Positions 7,577 to 15,237 of a DNA stretch of 64,000 nucleotides are shown piece after piece. The stretch comes from Ilumatobacteraceae bacterium (GTDB lineage Bacteria > Actinomycetota > Acidimicrobiia > Acidimicrobiales > Ilumatobacteraceae), in NCBI GenBank assembly GCA_017859395.1, contig JAFMNE010000001.1:1-64000 (forward strand). The letters run 5' to 3'. A model generated the notes under the pieces. That model did no database searches. It saw only the letters and a program-made list of their open reading frames with translations, and was not told where the DNA came from. Numbering within the stretch: the first letter of the stretch is position 1; every line of letters starts with the position of its first letter. Made by a program: the position numbers and the translations under genes.

Positions 7577-9025
7577 ATGGCCTCACGTGATTTTCCCCTA
7601 TCCGACCTTCCTGAGATCAGCACGGCCCGCAGCGCTTCTGCGGATGCCACCTTCGTTGGTGTGGCCGTTGGCCCGTCCGGCGCGGTGCCGCGTGCAGTGG
7701 GCTTAGCTCGCCGTGACCTCGAACGTCAGGGTTTCACCGGCAAGGTCGGCCAGGTGCTCGTCGTACCGAGTCGCGGCCGAGCCGTCGCCGCCGTCGGTGT
7801 GGGTGATCGCCCCGATGCGGGCAGCCTCCGCGATGCTGCCGCCGCATGTGTGCGCGCCGCTGGCCGCCACAGTGAGGTAGTTCTCGATCTGGTTGCGGCG
7901 GGGTCACGTTCCACCGCCGATGCTCAAGCGGTGACCGAGGGCGCGGTGCTGGCCGCCTACCGATACTCAGGGCTTGGCGAACCCGGTGACCGCGGTCGTG
8001 TGTCGCGGGTGGTCATCGTCGGCGAGGGCCGCGGTGTCGACACCGGTGTGCGTCGGGGTGTGGCCACCGCACGTGCAGCGGTTTTGGCGCGCGACCTCGC
8101 GAACACCCCTCCCACCTATTTGAACGCTCCAGATATCGCCGATCTCGCGGTGGAACTTGGCGAGCAGTACGGGTTCGGTGTTGAAGTCTTTGGCCCGCAT
8201 GAACTTGCTGAGATGGGATGCGGCGGGCTGCTCGGTGTGAACCGAGGCAGCGTTGTGGAGCCACGGCTGGTCAAGTTGACCTGGCAGCCTCGTACTCCGC
8301 GTGGCCATGTGGCCCTCGTGGGCAAAGGCGTCATGTACGACTCCGGTGGTATCAGCTTGAAGCCGTCCGATGCGTTCCATGTGGTGATGAAGATGGACAT
8401 GTCGGGCGCAGCGGCGGTGCTGTCGACGATGACCGCGCTGAGTGATCTGCGATGCCGTGCGGCGGTCACCGGCTGGTTGGTGTGCACCGACAACATGCCG
8501 TCGGGTTCGGCAATGAAGCTCGGTGATGTGCTCACGATGCGCAACGGTCGCACGGTCGAGGTGCATAACACCGACGCTGAAGGACGACTCATCCTGGCCG
8601 ACGGGCTATCGCTCGCCGTTGAGGAGACACCCGATGCGGTGATCGATATCGCCACGTTGACCGGCGCGGCGATGGCTGCACTCGGCACCGATATTGCTGC
8701 GGTTCTCGGCACCGACGATGCCCTGGTTGAACGGCTGCGCGGTGCCGCAGACGCCACGGGTGAACCGGTGTGGCAGATGCCGCTGGAACGCGGCCGGTAC
8801 CGGCGTCTTCTCGATTCGAATGTGGCCGACATGCGCAATATCGGGGGCCCATATGCGGGGTGTATCACGGCGGCGATTTTCCTGTCGGAGTTCGTGGGCG
8901 ACACCCCATGGGCACATCTCGACATCGCTGGCCCGATGAAGGTCGACGCTGATGAGTCGTGGCGGTCGCGAGGGGCGACCGGGTTCGGTACGCGGTTGCT
9001 GATCGACACGGTCACCAACTGGTGA
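7577..9025 (+). CDS. pepA: Leucyl aminopeptidase (peptidase M17)
   Basis: A 482-residue cytosolic aminopeptidase that removes N-terminal residues from peptides with a two-metal centre. The C-terminal catalytic domain shows GKGVMYDSGGISLKPSDAF (metal and catalytic Lys), KMDMSGAAAVL, and the family signature NTDAEGRLILADGL. The N-terminal domain is the usual macro-like domain. Three in-frame ATGs lie close together; I chose the third because a CATGAT box sits 7 nt before it, as in other leaderless genes here. The stop codon overlaps the GTG of the sulfatase gene, so the two should be translated together. Confidence 0.92.
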   Translation: MASRDFPLSDLPEISTARSASADATFVGVAVGPSGAVPRAVGLARRDLERQGFTGKVGQVLVVPSRGRAVAAVGVGDRPDAGSLRDAAAACVRAAGRHSEVVLDLVAAGSRSTADAQAVTEGAVLAAYRYSGLGEPGDRGRVSRVVIVGEGRGVDTGVRRGVATARAAVLARDLANTPPTYLNAPDIADLAVELGEQYGFGVEVFGPHELAEMGCGGLLGVNRGSVVEPRLVKLTWQPRTPRGHVALVGKGVMYDSGGISLKPSDAFHVVMKMDMSGAAAVLSTMTALSDLRCRAAVTGWLVCTDNMPSGSAMKLGDVLTMRNGRTVEVHNTDAEGRLILADGLSLAVEETPDAVIDIATLTGAAMAALGTDIAAVLGTDDALVERLRGAADATGEPVWQMPLERGRYRRLLDSNVADMRNIGGPYAGCITAAIFLSEFVGDTPWAHLDIAGPMKVDADESWRSRGATGFGTRLLIDTVTNW

Positions 9026-10455
9026 ACTCGGTGGGCGCGACGCGACCCAACATCGTGTTCATCATGAGCGATGACCACGCCGCTCATGCGGTGTCGGCCT
9101 ACGGCTCACGGATCAACACCACGCCCAATATCGATCGCATCGCAGATGGCGGTGTGCGACTCGACGCTGCTTTTTGCACCAATTCGATCTGTACGCCGTC
9201 GCGGGCAGCGATTCTCACCGGCACCTATAACCATGTGAATCGGGTGACCACGCTCGATACCCACATGGACAACTCCTTGGTCACCTTCCCGGGGTTGTTA
9301 CGTGACGCTGGCTACCAGACAGCCATGATCGGTAAGTGGCATCTGGGCCACGGCCCGGGCCACGATCCAACCGGCTTCGACCACTGGCGGATCCTGCCCG
9401 GCCAGGGCCACTATCACGATCCGGTGATGCTCGAAGCCGACGGCCGGGTGGTGGAACGTCGTGGTTACGTCACCGATCTGATTACCGACGACACGATCGA
9501 CTGGATCCGCTCACGGGATCGCTCCCGACCGTTCATGGTGCTGTGTCATCACAAGGCACCTCATCGACGTTGGGAGCCGGCTCCACGGCATGCCACCCGG
9601 TACGACGATGTGGACATCGCCGAGCCGGAGACGATGTATGAGGATCTGCTGACCGGTCACGCCGATCGAGCGGCTGTTGTCGCCGCGATGCGCATGCGGC
9701 TCATGGATCTCGACCCGATCTACGACCTGAAGGCGCCGGTGCCACCCGGTCTCGATGCCGAATCCGAGTTGCGGTGGCGTTACCAGCGCTACATCAAGGA
9801 TTACCTCCGGGTGATCGACGCGGTGGACGAAGGTGTGGGCCGCATCTTGGACGTCCTCGACGATGAGGGAATCGCCGAGAACACGATCGTTGTGTACACG
9901 AGCGACCAGGGCTTCTTCTTGGGCGATCACGGATGGTTCGACAAGCGTCTGATGTACGAAGAGTCGCTGCGGATGCCGTTGTGTGTCCGCTACCCGGCTG
10001 CGATTCCGGCGGCTAGTGCCTCATCGGCGATGGTGCTGAACGTCGATGTGGCGCCGACGCTGCTGTCATGGGCCGGGGTGGAGGTGCCCGCGTGGATGCA
10101 GGGGTTCGATGCAACGCCGGTGATGGAGGGCGCGGTGCCCGCGCAGTGGCGGACATCGATGTACTACCGCTACTGGATGCATCGTGACGCTGCCCACAAC
10201 GTGCCGGCTCACCTCGGTGTGCGGACCCACGACCGCAAACTGATCTGTTACTACAACGATCCGTGTGACCAACTCGGCGCGTCGGGACCTGCCGATCCTG
10301 TCGAGTGGGAGATGTTCGATCTCGCGCAGGACCCTTTGGAAACCCGCAATGTGATCGCCGATGGTGATCGGCGTGACGAGGTGGCGGCACTCACCGCTGA
10401 ACTGGTGCGCCTGGCCGACGAGGTCGGCGACATTCTTCCGGCTGGCGTGAGGTAA
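9022..10455 (+). CDS. Sulfatase (type I, formylglycine-dependent)
   Basis: A 477-residue sulfatase that hydrolyses sulfate esters. The N-terminus reads NIVFIMSDDHAAHAVSAYGS, the usual metal-binding Asp pair, followed by the activation motif CTPSR inside ICTPSRAAILTG, where the Cys is converted to formylglycine. HLGHGPG and VYTSDQGFFLGDHGW give further active-site residues. There is no signal peptide, so it is either cytoplasmic or exported without one. The start GTG overlaps the stop of the aminopeptidase gene (GTGA). No formylglycine-generating enzyme is in this window, so one must lie elsewhere if the enzyme is active. The substrate, possibly an algal or glycan sulfate, cannot be told. Confidence 0.92.
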   Translation: MNSVGATRPNIVFIMSDDHAAHAVSAYGSRINTTPNIDRIADGGVRLDAAFCTNSICTPSRAAILTGTYNHVNRVTTLDTHMDNSLVTFPGLLRDAGYQTAMIGKWHLGHGPGHDPTGFDHWRILPGQGHYHDPVMLEADGRVVERRGYVTDLITDDTIDWIRSRDRSRPFMVLCHHKAPHRRWEPAPRHATRYDDVDIAEPETMYEDLLTGHADRAAVVAAMRMRLMDLDPIYDLKAPVPPGLDAESELRWRYQRYIKDYLRVIDAVDEGVGRILDVLDDEGIAENTIVVYTSDQGFFLGDHGWFDKRLMYEESLRMPLCVRYPAAIPAASASSAMVLNVDVAPTLLSWAGVEVPAWMQGFDATPVMEGAVPAQWRTSMYYRYWMHRDAAHNVPAHLGVRTHDRKLICYYNDPCDQLGASGPADPVEWEMFDLAQDPLETRNVIADGDRRDEVAALTAELVRLADEVGDILPAGVR

Positions 10456-10467
10456 GCCGGCCGCGGG

Positions 10468-10977
10468 CTACGCGTCGACGACTGCGCGTTCGGTGGCCAT
10501 GGCGGCGAGGCGCGGTGCCACTCCGGCGGCGAGCAGGGCATCGAGAACCCGTGCCGCGTCGCTCGAACAGTTGCGCTGGGCGTGTTCGTCGTGGTCGAGC
10601 ACTAGCCGGGCAGGAAGTCGCTCCAGTTGGCGCCGGGTGATGTTGGGTACGCGCCGGCGCACGGCCAACCCATCGGGTGTGGGTCGGGCGAGGCCGAACA
10701 TGACGCATCGATGCAGTGCTCGTCCAAAAGGTGATTGGTCGCCGCGCGCATAAGACATTCCGAGTTCACCGGCGAGGTCGTGGGGGTTCATATCGAAACC
10801 CTCGGGTGCGTCGTCGAAGCAATCGGCGAAGCGCCGGATGATCCAGGTTGCCGACGGGCCGATTGCTCCCAACCAGTACCGCTCGACATACATCGATCGT
10901 GGATCGTGACCGCGGCGGTCGACGACGGGGTCGACCCATCGTTCGATCCGCATGGTGGTGGGCTGGTGCATCAACAT
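10468..10977 (-). CDS. Conserved hypothetical protein (169 aa)
   Basis: A soluble protein of up to 169 residues with no signal peptide. It contains VERYWLGAIGPSATWIIRRFADCFDDAPEGFDMN, read in parts, a helical segment DLAGELGMSYARGDQSPFGRALHRCVMFGLA that resembles a winged-helix region, and RRRVPNITRRQLERLPARLVLDHDE near the end. I do not recognise the family by name; the pattern (short, helical, Arg-rich, next to nothing related) fits a conserved actinobacterial protein that may bind nucleic acid. An internal ATG at residue 9 is an alternative start; neither has a good ribosome site. It converges on the sulfatase gene. Confidence 0.65.
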   Translation of the reverse strand: MLMHQPTTMRIERWVDPVVDRRGHDPRSMYVERYWLGAIGPSATWIIRRFADCFDDAPEGFDMNPHDLAGELGMSYARGDQSPFGRALHRCVMFGLARPTPDGLAVRRRVPNITRRQLERLPARLVLDHDEHAQRNCSSDAARVLDALLAAGVAPRLAAMATERAVVDA

Positions 10978-11033
10978 GACCCGATGTCGTCACGGTGCGG
11001 GCATTTGCGGTAGCGACCACCAGACTGTCCGGC

Positions 11034-11843
11034 GTGGACGCGACCGTCGGCGATCAGAACGAGGATCGGTTCGCCGCCGATCTCCGCCACCAGACCGACA
11101 TCGTCGCCCAGTGGGTTGGCGATGCCCAGCGCATCGTGGTGCTCACCGGTGCAGGTATTTCGACCGATTCCGGCATTCCGGACTTTCGTGGCCCGAATGG
11201 GGTGTGGACGAAGAATCCTGCAGCGGAGAAGGCATCGGATATCTCGTACTACTTGAATGATCCCGAGGTGCGTCGAGCCGCTTGGCAGAGCCGGTTACAC
11301 AACCCTGCGTGGCACGCCGAGCCGAATCGTGGCCACTTGGCGATCGCTGCACTGGAACGTGATGGTCGGCTGCACGGTCTAGTCACCCAGAACATCGATG
11401 GTTTGCATCAGCGTGCCGGCAATGACCCGGATCGGGTGATCGAGGTGCATGGCACCATATGGTTCTCGCGCTGCTGGGACTGCGGTGATCGATGCGATAT
11501 GGCCTCGACGCTCGAACGCGTGCGGGCGGGTGACCCAGATCCTTCCTGCGATCTGTGTGGTGGCATCTTGAAGAGCGACACGATCAGCTTTGGTCAGGCC
11601 TTGGTGCCCGAGGTGATCGATCGTGCCCTGCGGGTGAGTTCTGAGGCCGACCTGATGCTGGCGGTCGGGTCGACCCTCAGCGTGTTTCCTGCGGCGAACT
11701 GTGTGCCGCGGGCGCGCGCTGCGGGCGCGAAAGTGGTGATCGTGAACGGTGAGAGCACGGCGATGGATCGGTATGCCGACGAGGTGCTGCTGGGCGATAT
11801 CGGCTCAATCCTTCCTGCGATCCTCGCGGGTGGGAATACCTGA
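11034..11843 (+). CDS. NAD-dependent protein deacylase (Sir2 family)
   Basis: A 269-residue sirtuin that removes acyl groups from protein lysines while consuming NAD. It shows VVLTGAGISTDSGIPDFRGPNGVW (NAD binding, seen in two parts), TQNIDGLHQRAG, the catalytic His in VIEVHGTIW, two CxxC pairs for the structural zinc (CWDCGD and CDLCGG), and VGSTLSVFPAAN. It is close to the cobB/SIRT4-like bacterial type. I chose the internal GTG (MDATVGD) over the upstream GTG because a CAGACT box lies 7 nt before it and the extra residues are not typical of the family. Its targets are unknown. Confidence 0.9.
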   Translation: MDATVGDQNEDRFAADLRHQTDIVAQWVGDAQRIVVLTGAGISTDSGIPDFRGPNGVWTKNPAAEKASDISYYLNDPEVRRAAWQSRLHNPAWHAEPNRGHLAIAALERDGRLHGLVTQNIDGLHQRAGNDPDRVIEVHGTIWFSRCWDCGDRCDMASTLERVRAGDPDPSCDLCGGILKSDTISFGQALVPEVIDRALRVSSEADLMLAVGSTLSVFPAANCVPRARAAGAKVVIVNGESTAMDRYADEVLLGDIGSILPAILAGGNT

Positions 11844-11868
11844 CCCATCTAGTAGGGTTTAGGAACGT

Positions 11869-13035
11869 ATGGCCACGTTCCGCGACTTGCTCACCGCCGC
11901 CAAGGCCGAGATCACCGAGATCTCGACCGATACCGCTGCCGACCTCATTGCCGCTGGTCACGTCGTGCTCGACGTGCGCGAACCCGATGAATACGCCGAA
12001 GGGGCGCTCGCTGGTGCGATCCACCTGCCGCGCGGCCATCTCGAGGCTCAGATCGAAACGCGAATCCCCGACAAGACCACCCCGGTCGTCGTGTACTGCG
12101 CGGGTGGCGTGCGCTCCGCATTTGCGGCGCGCACCATGGGTGAACTTGGCTACACGACGGTCACCTCGATGGACGGTGGATTTGGTCGGTGGAAAGACGA
12201 AGGCCGGGCCTGGACGACTCCCGCATCGCTGAGCGCCGAGCAGCAGAACCGTTACAAGCGCCACCTGCTGCTGCCCGAGGTGGGCACCGAGGGTCAGAAG
12301 AAGTTGCTCGAAGCGAAAGTGCTGATGCTCGGTGCCGGTGGTCTGGGGTCACCCGCTGCGATGTATCTCGCAGCCGCCGGTGTGGGCACGATCGGCATCG
12401 TCGACATGGACGATGTGGACGCATCGAACCTGCAACGCCAGATCCTGCACAACATCGATCGGGTCGGTGATCGCAAGGTCGACTCGGCGAAGAAGACGCT
12501 CACCATGTTGAACCCCGACGTCGACGTGGTCACCTACGACACGCGGCTGTCAGCCGACAACATCATGGACATCATCGATGGCTACGACGTGATCGTCGAC
12601 GGTGCCGACAACTTCCCGTCGCGTTACGTGCTCAACGATGCCAGCGTGAAACTCGGCATCCCGGTGGTGCACGGGTCGATCTTCCGCTTCGAGGGCATGG
12701 TCAGCGTGTTCCATCCGCTCGAGGGGCCCACCTACCGCGACATGGTTCCCGAGCCGCCGCCCGCCGAATTGGCACCGAGCTGCGCCGAGGCGGGCGTGTT
12801 GGGTGTGCTGCCGGGCATCATCGGCTCGATCCAGGCTCTCGAGACCATCAAGGTGATCCTCGGCCTCGGCGATCCACTGATCGGTCGCATCCTCTCGGTG
12901 GACACCACCGAGATGGAGTTCCGTGTGTTCAACCTGCGCCGCGACCCGGCGAACCCGGTCACATGGGATAACCGTGACCGAATCCAGGTGCGCGACCTCG
13001 ATGGATTGTGTGCGCCCTGGCTCGACGATCACTGA
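11869..13035 (+). CDS. Rhodanese-ThiF/MoeB fusion, sulfur-carrier adenylyltransferase/sulfurtransferase (MoeZ-like)
   Basis: A 388-residue enzyme of the family that adenylates the C-terminus of ThiS/MoaD/CysO-type carriers and loads sulfur. Residues about 15-115 are a rhodanese domain with active-site CAGGVRS; residues about 120-388 are the ThiF/MoeB domain with GAGGLGSP (nucleotide binding), DMDDVDASNLQRQ, and PSCAEAGVLG. The domain order is the reverse of mycobacterial MoeZ, where rhodanese is C-terminal. The structural zinc CxxC of MoeB is replaced by TYRD, as in MoeZ. A TAGGGT box ends 10 nt before the ATG, leaving a very short leader. The CysM-like gene 4 kb away fits a cysteine or molybdopterin role, but no carrier gene is visible in the window. 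Confidence 0.88.
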   Translation: MATFRDLLTAAKAEITEISTDTAADLIAAGHVVLDVREPDEYAEGALAGAIHLPRGHLEAQIETRIPDKTTPVVVYCAGGVRSAFAARTMGELGYTTVTSMDGGFGRWKDEGRAWTTPASLSAEQQNRYKRHLLLPEVGTEGQKKLLEAKVLMLGAGGLGSPAAMYLAAAGVGTIGIVDMDDVDASNLQRQILHNIDRVGDRKVDSAKKTLTMLNPDVDVVTYDTRLSADNIMDIIDGYDVIVDGADNFPSRYVLNDASVKLGIPVVHGSIFRFEGMVSVFHPLEGPTYRDMVPEPPPAELAPSCAEAGVLGVLPGIIGSIQALETIKVILGLGDPLIGRILSVDTTEMEFRVFNLRRDPANPVTWDNRDRIQVRDLDGLCAPWLDDH

Positions 13036-13047
13036 ATCGGGGCGCAC

Positions 13048-13968
13048 CTATTCGTGCAGCAGGTCGGCATCGGCTGCATCACGCTCCTGCAGCACCACGC
13101 CCATGAGCACCAGGGCGATACCGACCAGGTCTGCTCCGCCAGGTGCCTGATCGAGCACTGCCCATCCCATCAAGGTTGCGGTCACTGGCAGCAACGCCAG
13201 TAGCACTGAGAAGCGCCGCACGCTCACGCGTCGCAATACGTGCTGGTCGATGCCGTACCCGATCGCATTCGAGAACACGCCGGTGGCCAAACAAGCCATG
13301 AGCAGCAGGGGAGACCCCCATACGGGGCCGCTGCCACCAACGCCGACGGGCACCAGAGCGATGGCGCCAACGGTCAAACCCACCGCAAGTCCGTCGACCC
13401 CGGACGTGCCCACAGCAACCCGTGAACCGATCACGATGTAGGCGGCCCAACACGCTGACGCAACCAAGATGAAGGCGACACCAGCGATGTTCTCACCGAT
13501 CTCTACGCCGCCGAGCACCATTACCCCGATCACAGCGAGCGCCAGCGCGGCCGCATTGCGGCGACTGCGGGTCATCGCGGCGGCGACAGCGATGGGCCCA
13601 ATGAACTCGATCGCCACGCTCTTGCCGAGATCGATGCGCGCGATGCCGAGGTAGAAGAACACGTTCATCGCTGCGGTCGCCAAGCCGAAGACCGCCGCAC
13701 CGATGAGGCGTCGCCGTCCCCAGGCGCGTGGCCGGGGTCTGGCCACAATGACGAGCGCCACCGCGGCGCCGACCACCCGAAGCCATCCCACCGATGCCGG
13801 GCCGACCCGGTCGAAGATGCCGACGGCGATAGTTGCGCCGACGTATTGCGACACGGCCGAGAGCGCGAACAGCGCTTCGGCCGGTATGCGGCGTGCGGGC
13901 GTGTTCAGTCGAACAGCTCGGGATCGGAGGCGCAGATCTCCTGCCACAACGGCTGGAAGCTGAACCAA
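13048..13968 (-). CDS. EamA/DMT-superfamily transporter
   Basis: A roughly 300-residue membrane protein with about ten hydrophobic segments in two similar halves, as in EamA-type drug/metabolite exporters. Characteristic pieces are NVFFYLGIARIDLGKSVAIEF in the first half (fourth helix region) and the matching NAIGYGIDQHVLRRVSV in the second. The start is uncertain: a TTG gives the longest form and overlaps the upstream aldolase gene by 64 nt; a GTG seven codons later, or a CTG that overlaps the aldolase stop, are alternatives. It is downstream of the aldolase gene on the same strand and probably co-transcribed. Substrate unknown, perhaps an amino acid or threonine/homoserine-like compound. 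Confidence 0.85.
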   Translation of the reverse strand: MVQLPAVVAGDLRLRSRAVRLNTPARRIPAEALFALSAVSQYVGATIAVGIFDRVGPASVGWLRVVGAAVALVIVARPRPRAWGRRRLIGAAVFGLATAAMNVFFYLGIARIDLGKSVAIEFIGPIAVAAAMTRSRRNAAALALAVIGVMVLGGVEIGENIAGVAFILVASACWAAYIVIGSRVAVGTSGVDGLAVGLTVGAIALVPVGVGGSGPVWGSPLLLMACLATGVFSNAIGYGIDQHVLRRVSVRRFSVLLALLPVTATLMGWAVLDQAPGGADLVGIALVLMGVVLQERDAADADLLHE

Positions 13969-14678
13969 CCGGCCAGGTGATGACCGATCTGCTCGAATGT
14001 GTACTGGGCGTACTCATCGCGGATGCTGATCGGGTTGCCGGCTGCCATGGCCGCCAACTGGGCCTGGCAGGTGCGCTCCATGGTGATGAACCAGAACGCG
14101 GCTTCATCCACGGTCTGGCCCACGGTGAACAGGCCGTGGTTCTGGTGGATGGCTGCTTTGCCGGTGGGGAACTTCTCGGCGAACTCCATGCCGGCTTCCA
14201 CCTCGAAGACCACGGCGCCGCCTTGTTCGGCGATCACGGTGTGGTCGCCGTAGAAGATGCACGCATCCTGGGTGAGCGGATCGAGAGGGATGCCGAGCGA
14301 GGAGAAGGCCTTGCCGTAGACCGAGTGCGAGTGTGCTGCTGCGATCACATCGGGGCGCGCTTTGTGAATGGCGGAGTGCAGCACAAATGCCGCGCGGTTC
14401 ACCGGCATATCGCCCACCACAACCTCGCCCTCATGGCTGACGAGCAGCAGGTCGCTCGAGCGCATATGACGGAAGCTCTTGCCAAAAGGATTCACCCAGA
14501 AGTGATCGGTCATGATCGGGTCGCGCACGGTGATGTGGCCGGCGACGCCCTCGCCGAATCCGAGACGCCCGAACACGCGCAGTGCACCAGCGAGTTTGGC
14601 CTTGCGGTGGACGCGTTCGGCTTCGGGGTCGTCGAAGCTTTCAGGGTGGAAGGCGATGATCGGTTCGTCGAGTGCCAT
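13905..14678 (-). CDS. Class II aldolase/adducin family protein
   Basis: A 257-residue enzyme of the zinc-dependent class II aldolase fold. The metal-binding pair HSH is in AAHSHSVYGKAF, a third His in HQNHGLFTVG, and the phosphate or substrate loop in GFGEGVAGHITVRDP. Members act as fuculose- or ribulose-phosphate aldolases or as decarboxylases/dehydratases on sugar-like substrates, so the exact reaction is open; many actinomycete homologues are annotated only at family level. A TAACGT -10 box lies 6 nt before the ATG on the minus strand, so the transcript is probably leaderless. Confidence 0.88.
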   Translation of the reverse strand: MALDEPIIAFHPESFDDPEAERVHRKAKLAGALRVFGRLGFGEGVAGHITVRDPIMTDHFWVNPFGKSFRHMRSSDLLLVSHEGEVVVGDMPVNRAAFVLHSAIHKARPDVIAAAHSHSVYGKAFSSLGIPLDPLTQDACIFYGDHTVIAEQGGAVVFEVEAGMEFAEKFPTGKAAIHQNHGLFTVGQTVDEAAFWFITMERTCQAQLAAMAAGNPISIRDEYAQYTFEQIGHHLAGWFSFQPLWQEICASDPELFD

Positions 14679-14684
14679 ATCCCG

Positions 14685-14690
14685 ACGTTA
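14685..14690 (-). promoter_or_regulatory. -10 element TAACGT for the aldolase gene
   Basis: TAACGT on the minus strand with a 6-nt spacer to the ATG fits the leaderless promoter pattern of this genome. Confidence 0.55.
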
Positions 14691-14778
14691 GCCATCTGTG
14701 CCCCATGCCCGCCGACGCGGGTGCCACGGCGCCGTGTGGTGGCCGGTGATGTGATCGTGGTGGTGACACGATGGAGAG

Positions 14779-15171
14779 ATGGAACCGGTGAACCGAGTTG
14801 TCATGCCCGACGGAATCGCTGCGCCAGCGGCGAACTATGCGCACGCCGTGCACACCGTTGGGGCATCGGCGTGGTTGCACACATCGGGAGTGGTGCCGAT
14901 CGCGCCCGATGGTGTTGTGCCCGACGACATCGAAGCCCAAGCCGAGGTGGTGTGGGCCAACATCGTGGCCATGCTCGCCGATGCGGCGATGACCCCGGCC
15001 GACATCGTGTCGGTCACCACCTATGCGGTGGTGGGGGAGAATCTCGCTCCGGTGATGGCGGTCCGCGACCGGGTACTGAACGGCCATCTTGTGGCGTCCA
15101 CCTTGGTGACCGTGCCGGCGTTGGCGCGCCCAGAGTGGCGTATGGAAATCGCCATCATCGCCGCGCGGTGA
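14779..15171 (+). CDS. RidA/YjgF family protein
   Basis: A 130-residue protein of the RidA fold, a trimer that hydrolyses reactive enamine/imine intermediates made by PLP enzymes. The family pattern is visible as HTSGVVPIAPDG, ANIVAMLADAAMTPADIVSVTTY, and the C-terminal ARPEWRMEIAIIAA with the Arg that binds the substrate carboxylate. It is followed by the mutase gene after 66 nt that contain that gene's own promoter. A CACGAT box 6 nt before the ATG and a purine run (GGAGAG) both fit the chosen start. It may be a paralogue rather than the housekeeping RidA. Confidence 0.87.
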   Translation: MEPVNRVVMPDGIAAPAANYAHAVHTVGASAWLHTSGVVPIAPDGVVPDDIEAQAEVVWANIVAMLADAAMTPADIVSVTTYAVVGENLAPVMAVRDRVLNGHLVASTLVTVPALARPEWRMEIAIIAAR

Positions 15172-15225
15172 TCGGCGTTTGCGGCGTCGTGTGGGGTCGC
15201 CTGCGCGTGCAGCCACCTCGGCCTC

Positions 15226-15231
15226 TACGCT
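15226..15231 (+). promoter_or_regulatory. -10 element TACGCT for the mutase gene
   Basis: TACGCT with a 6-nt spacer to the ATG; transcription would begin at the start codon itself. Confidence 0.55.
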
Positions 15232-15237
15232 GCGCCC

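Noticed and set aside
11869-13035. Loss of the MoeB zinc CxxC motif as a novel degeneration
   Set aside because: Actinobacterial MoeZ proteins also lack it (YRD in place of CYRC), so it is normal for the group; only the domain order is unusual.
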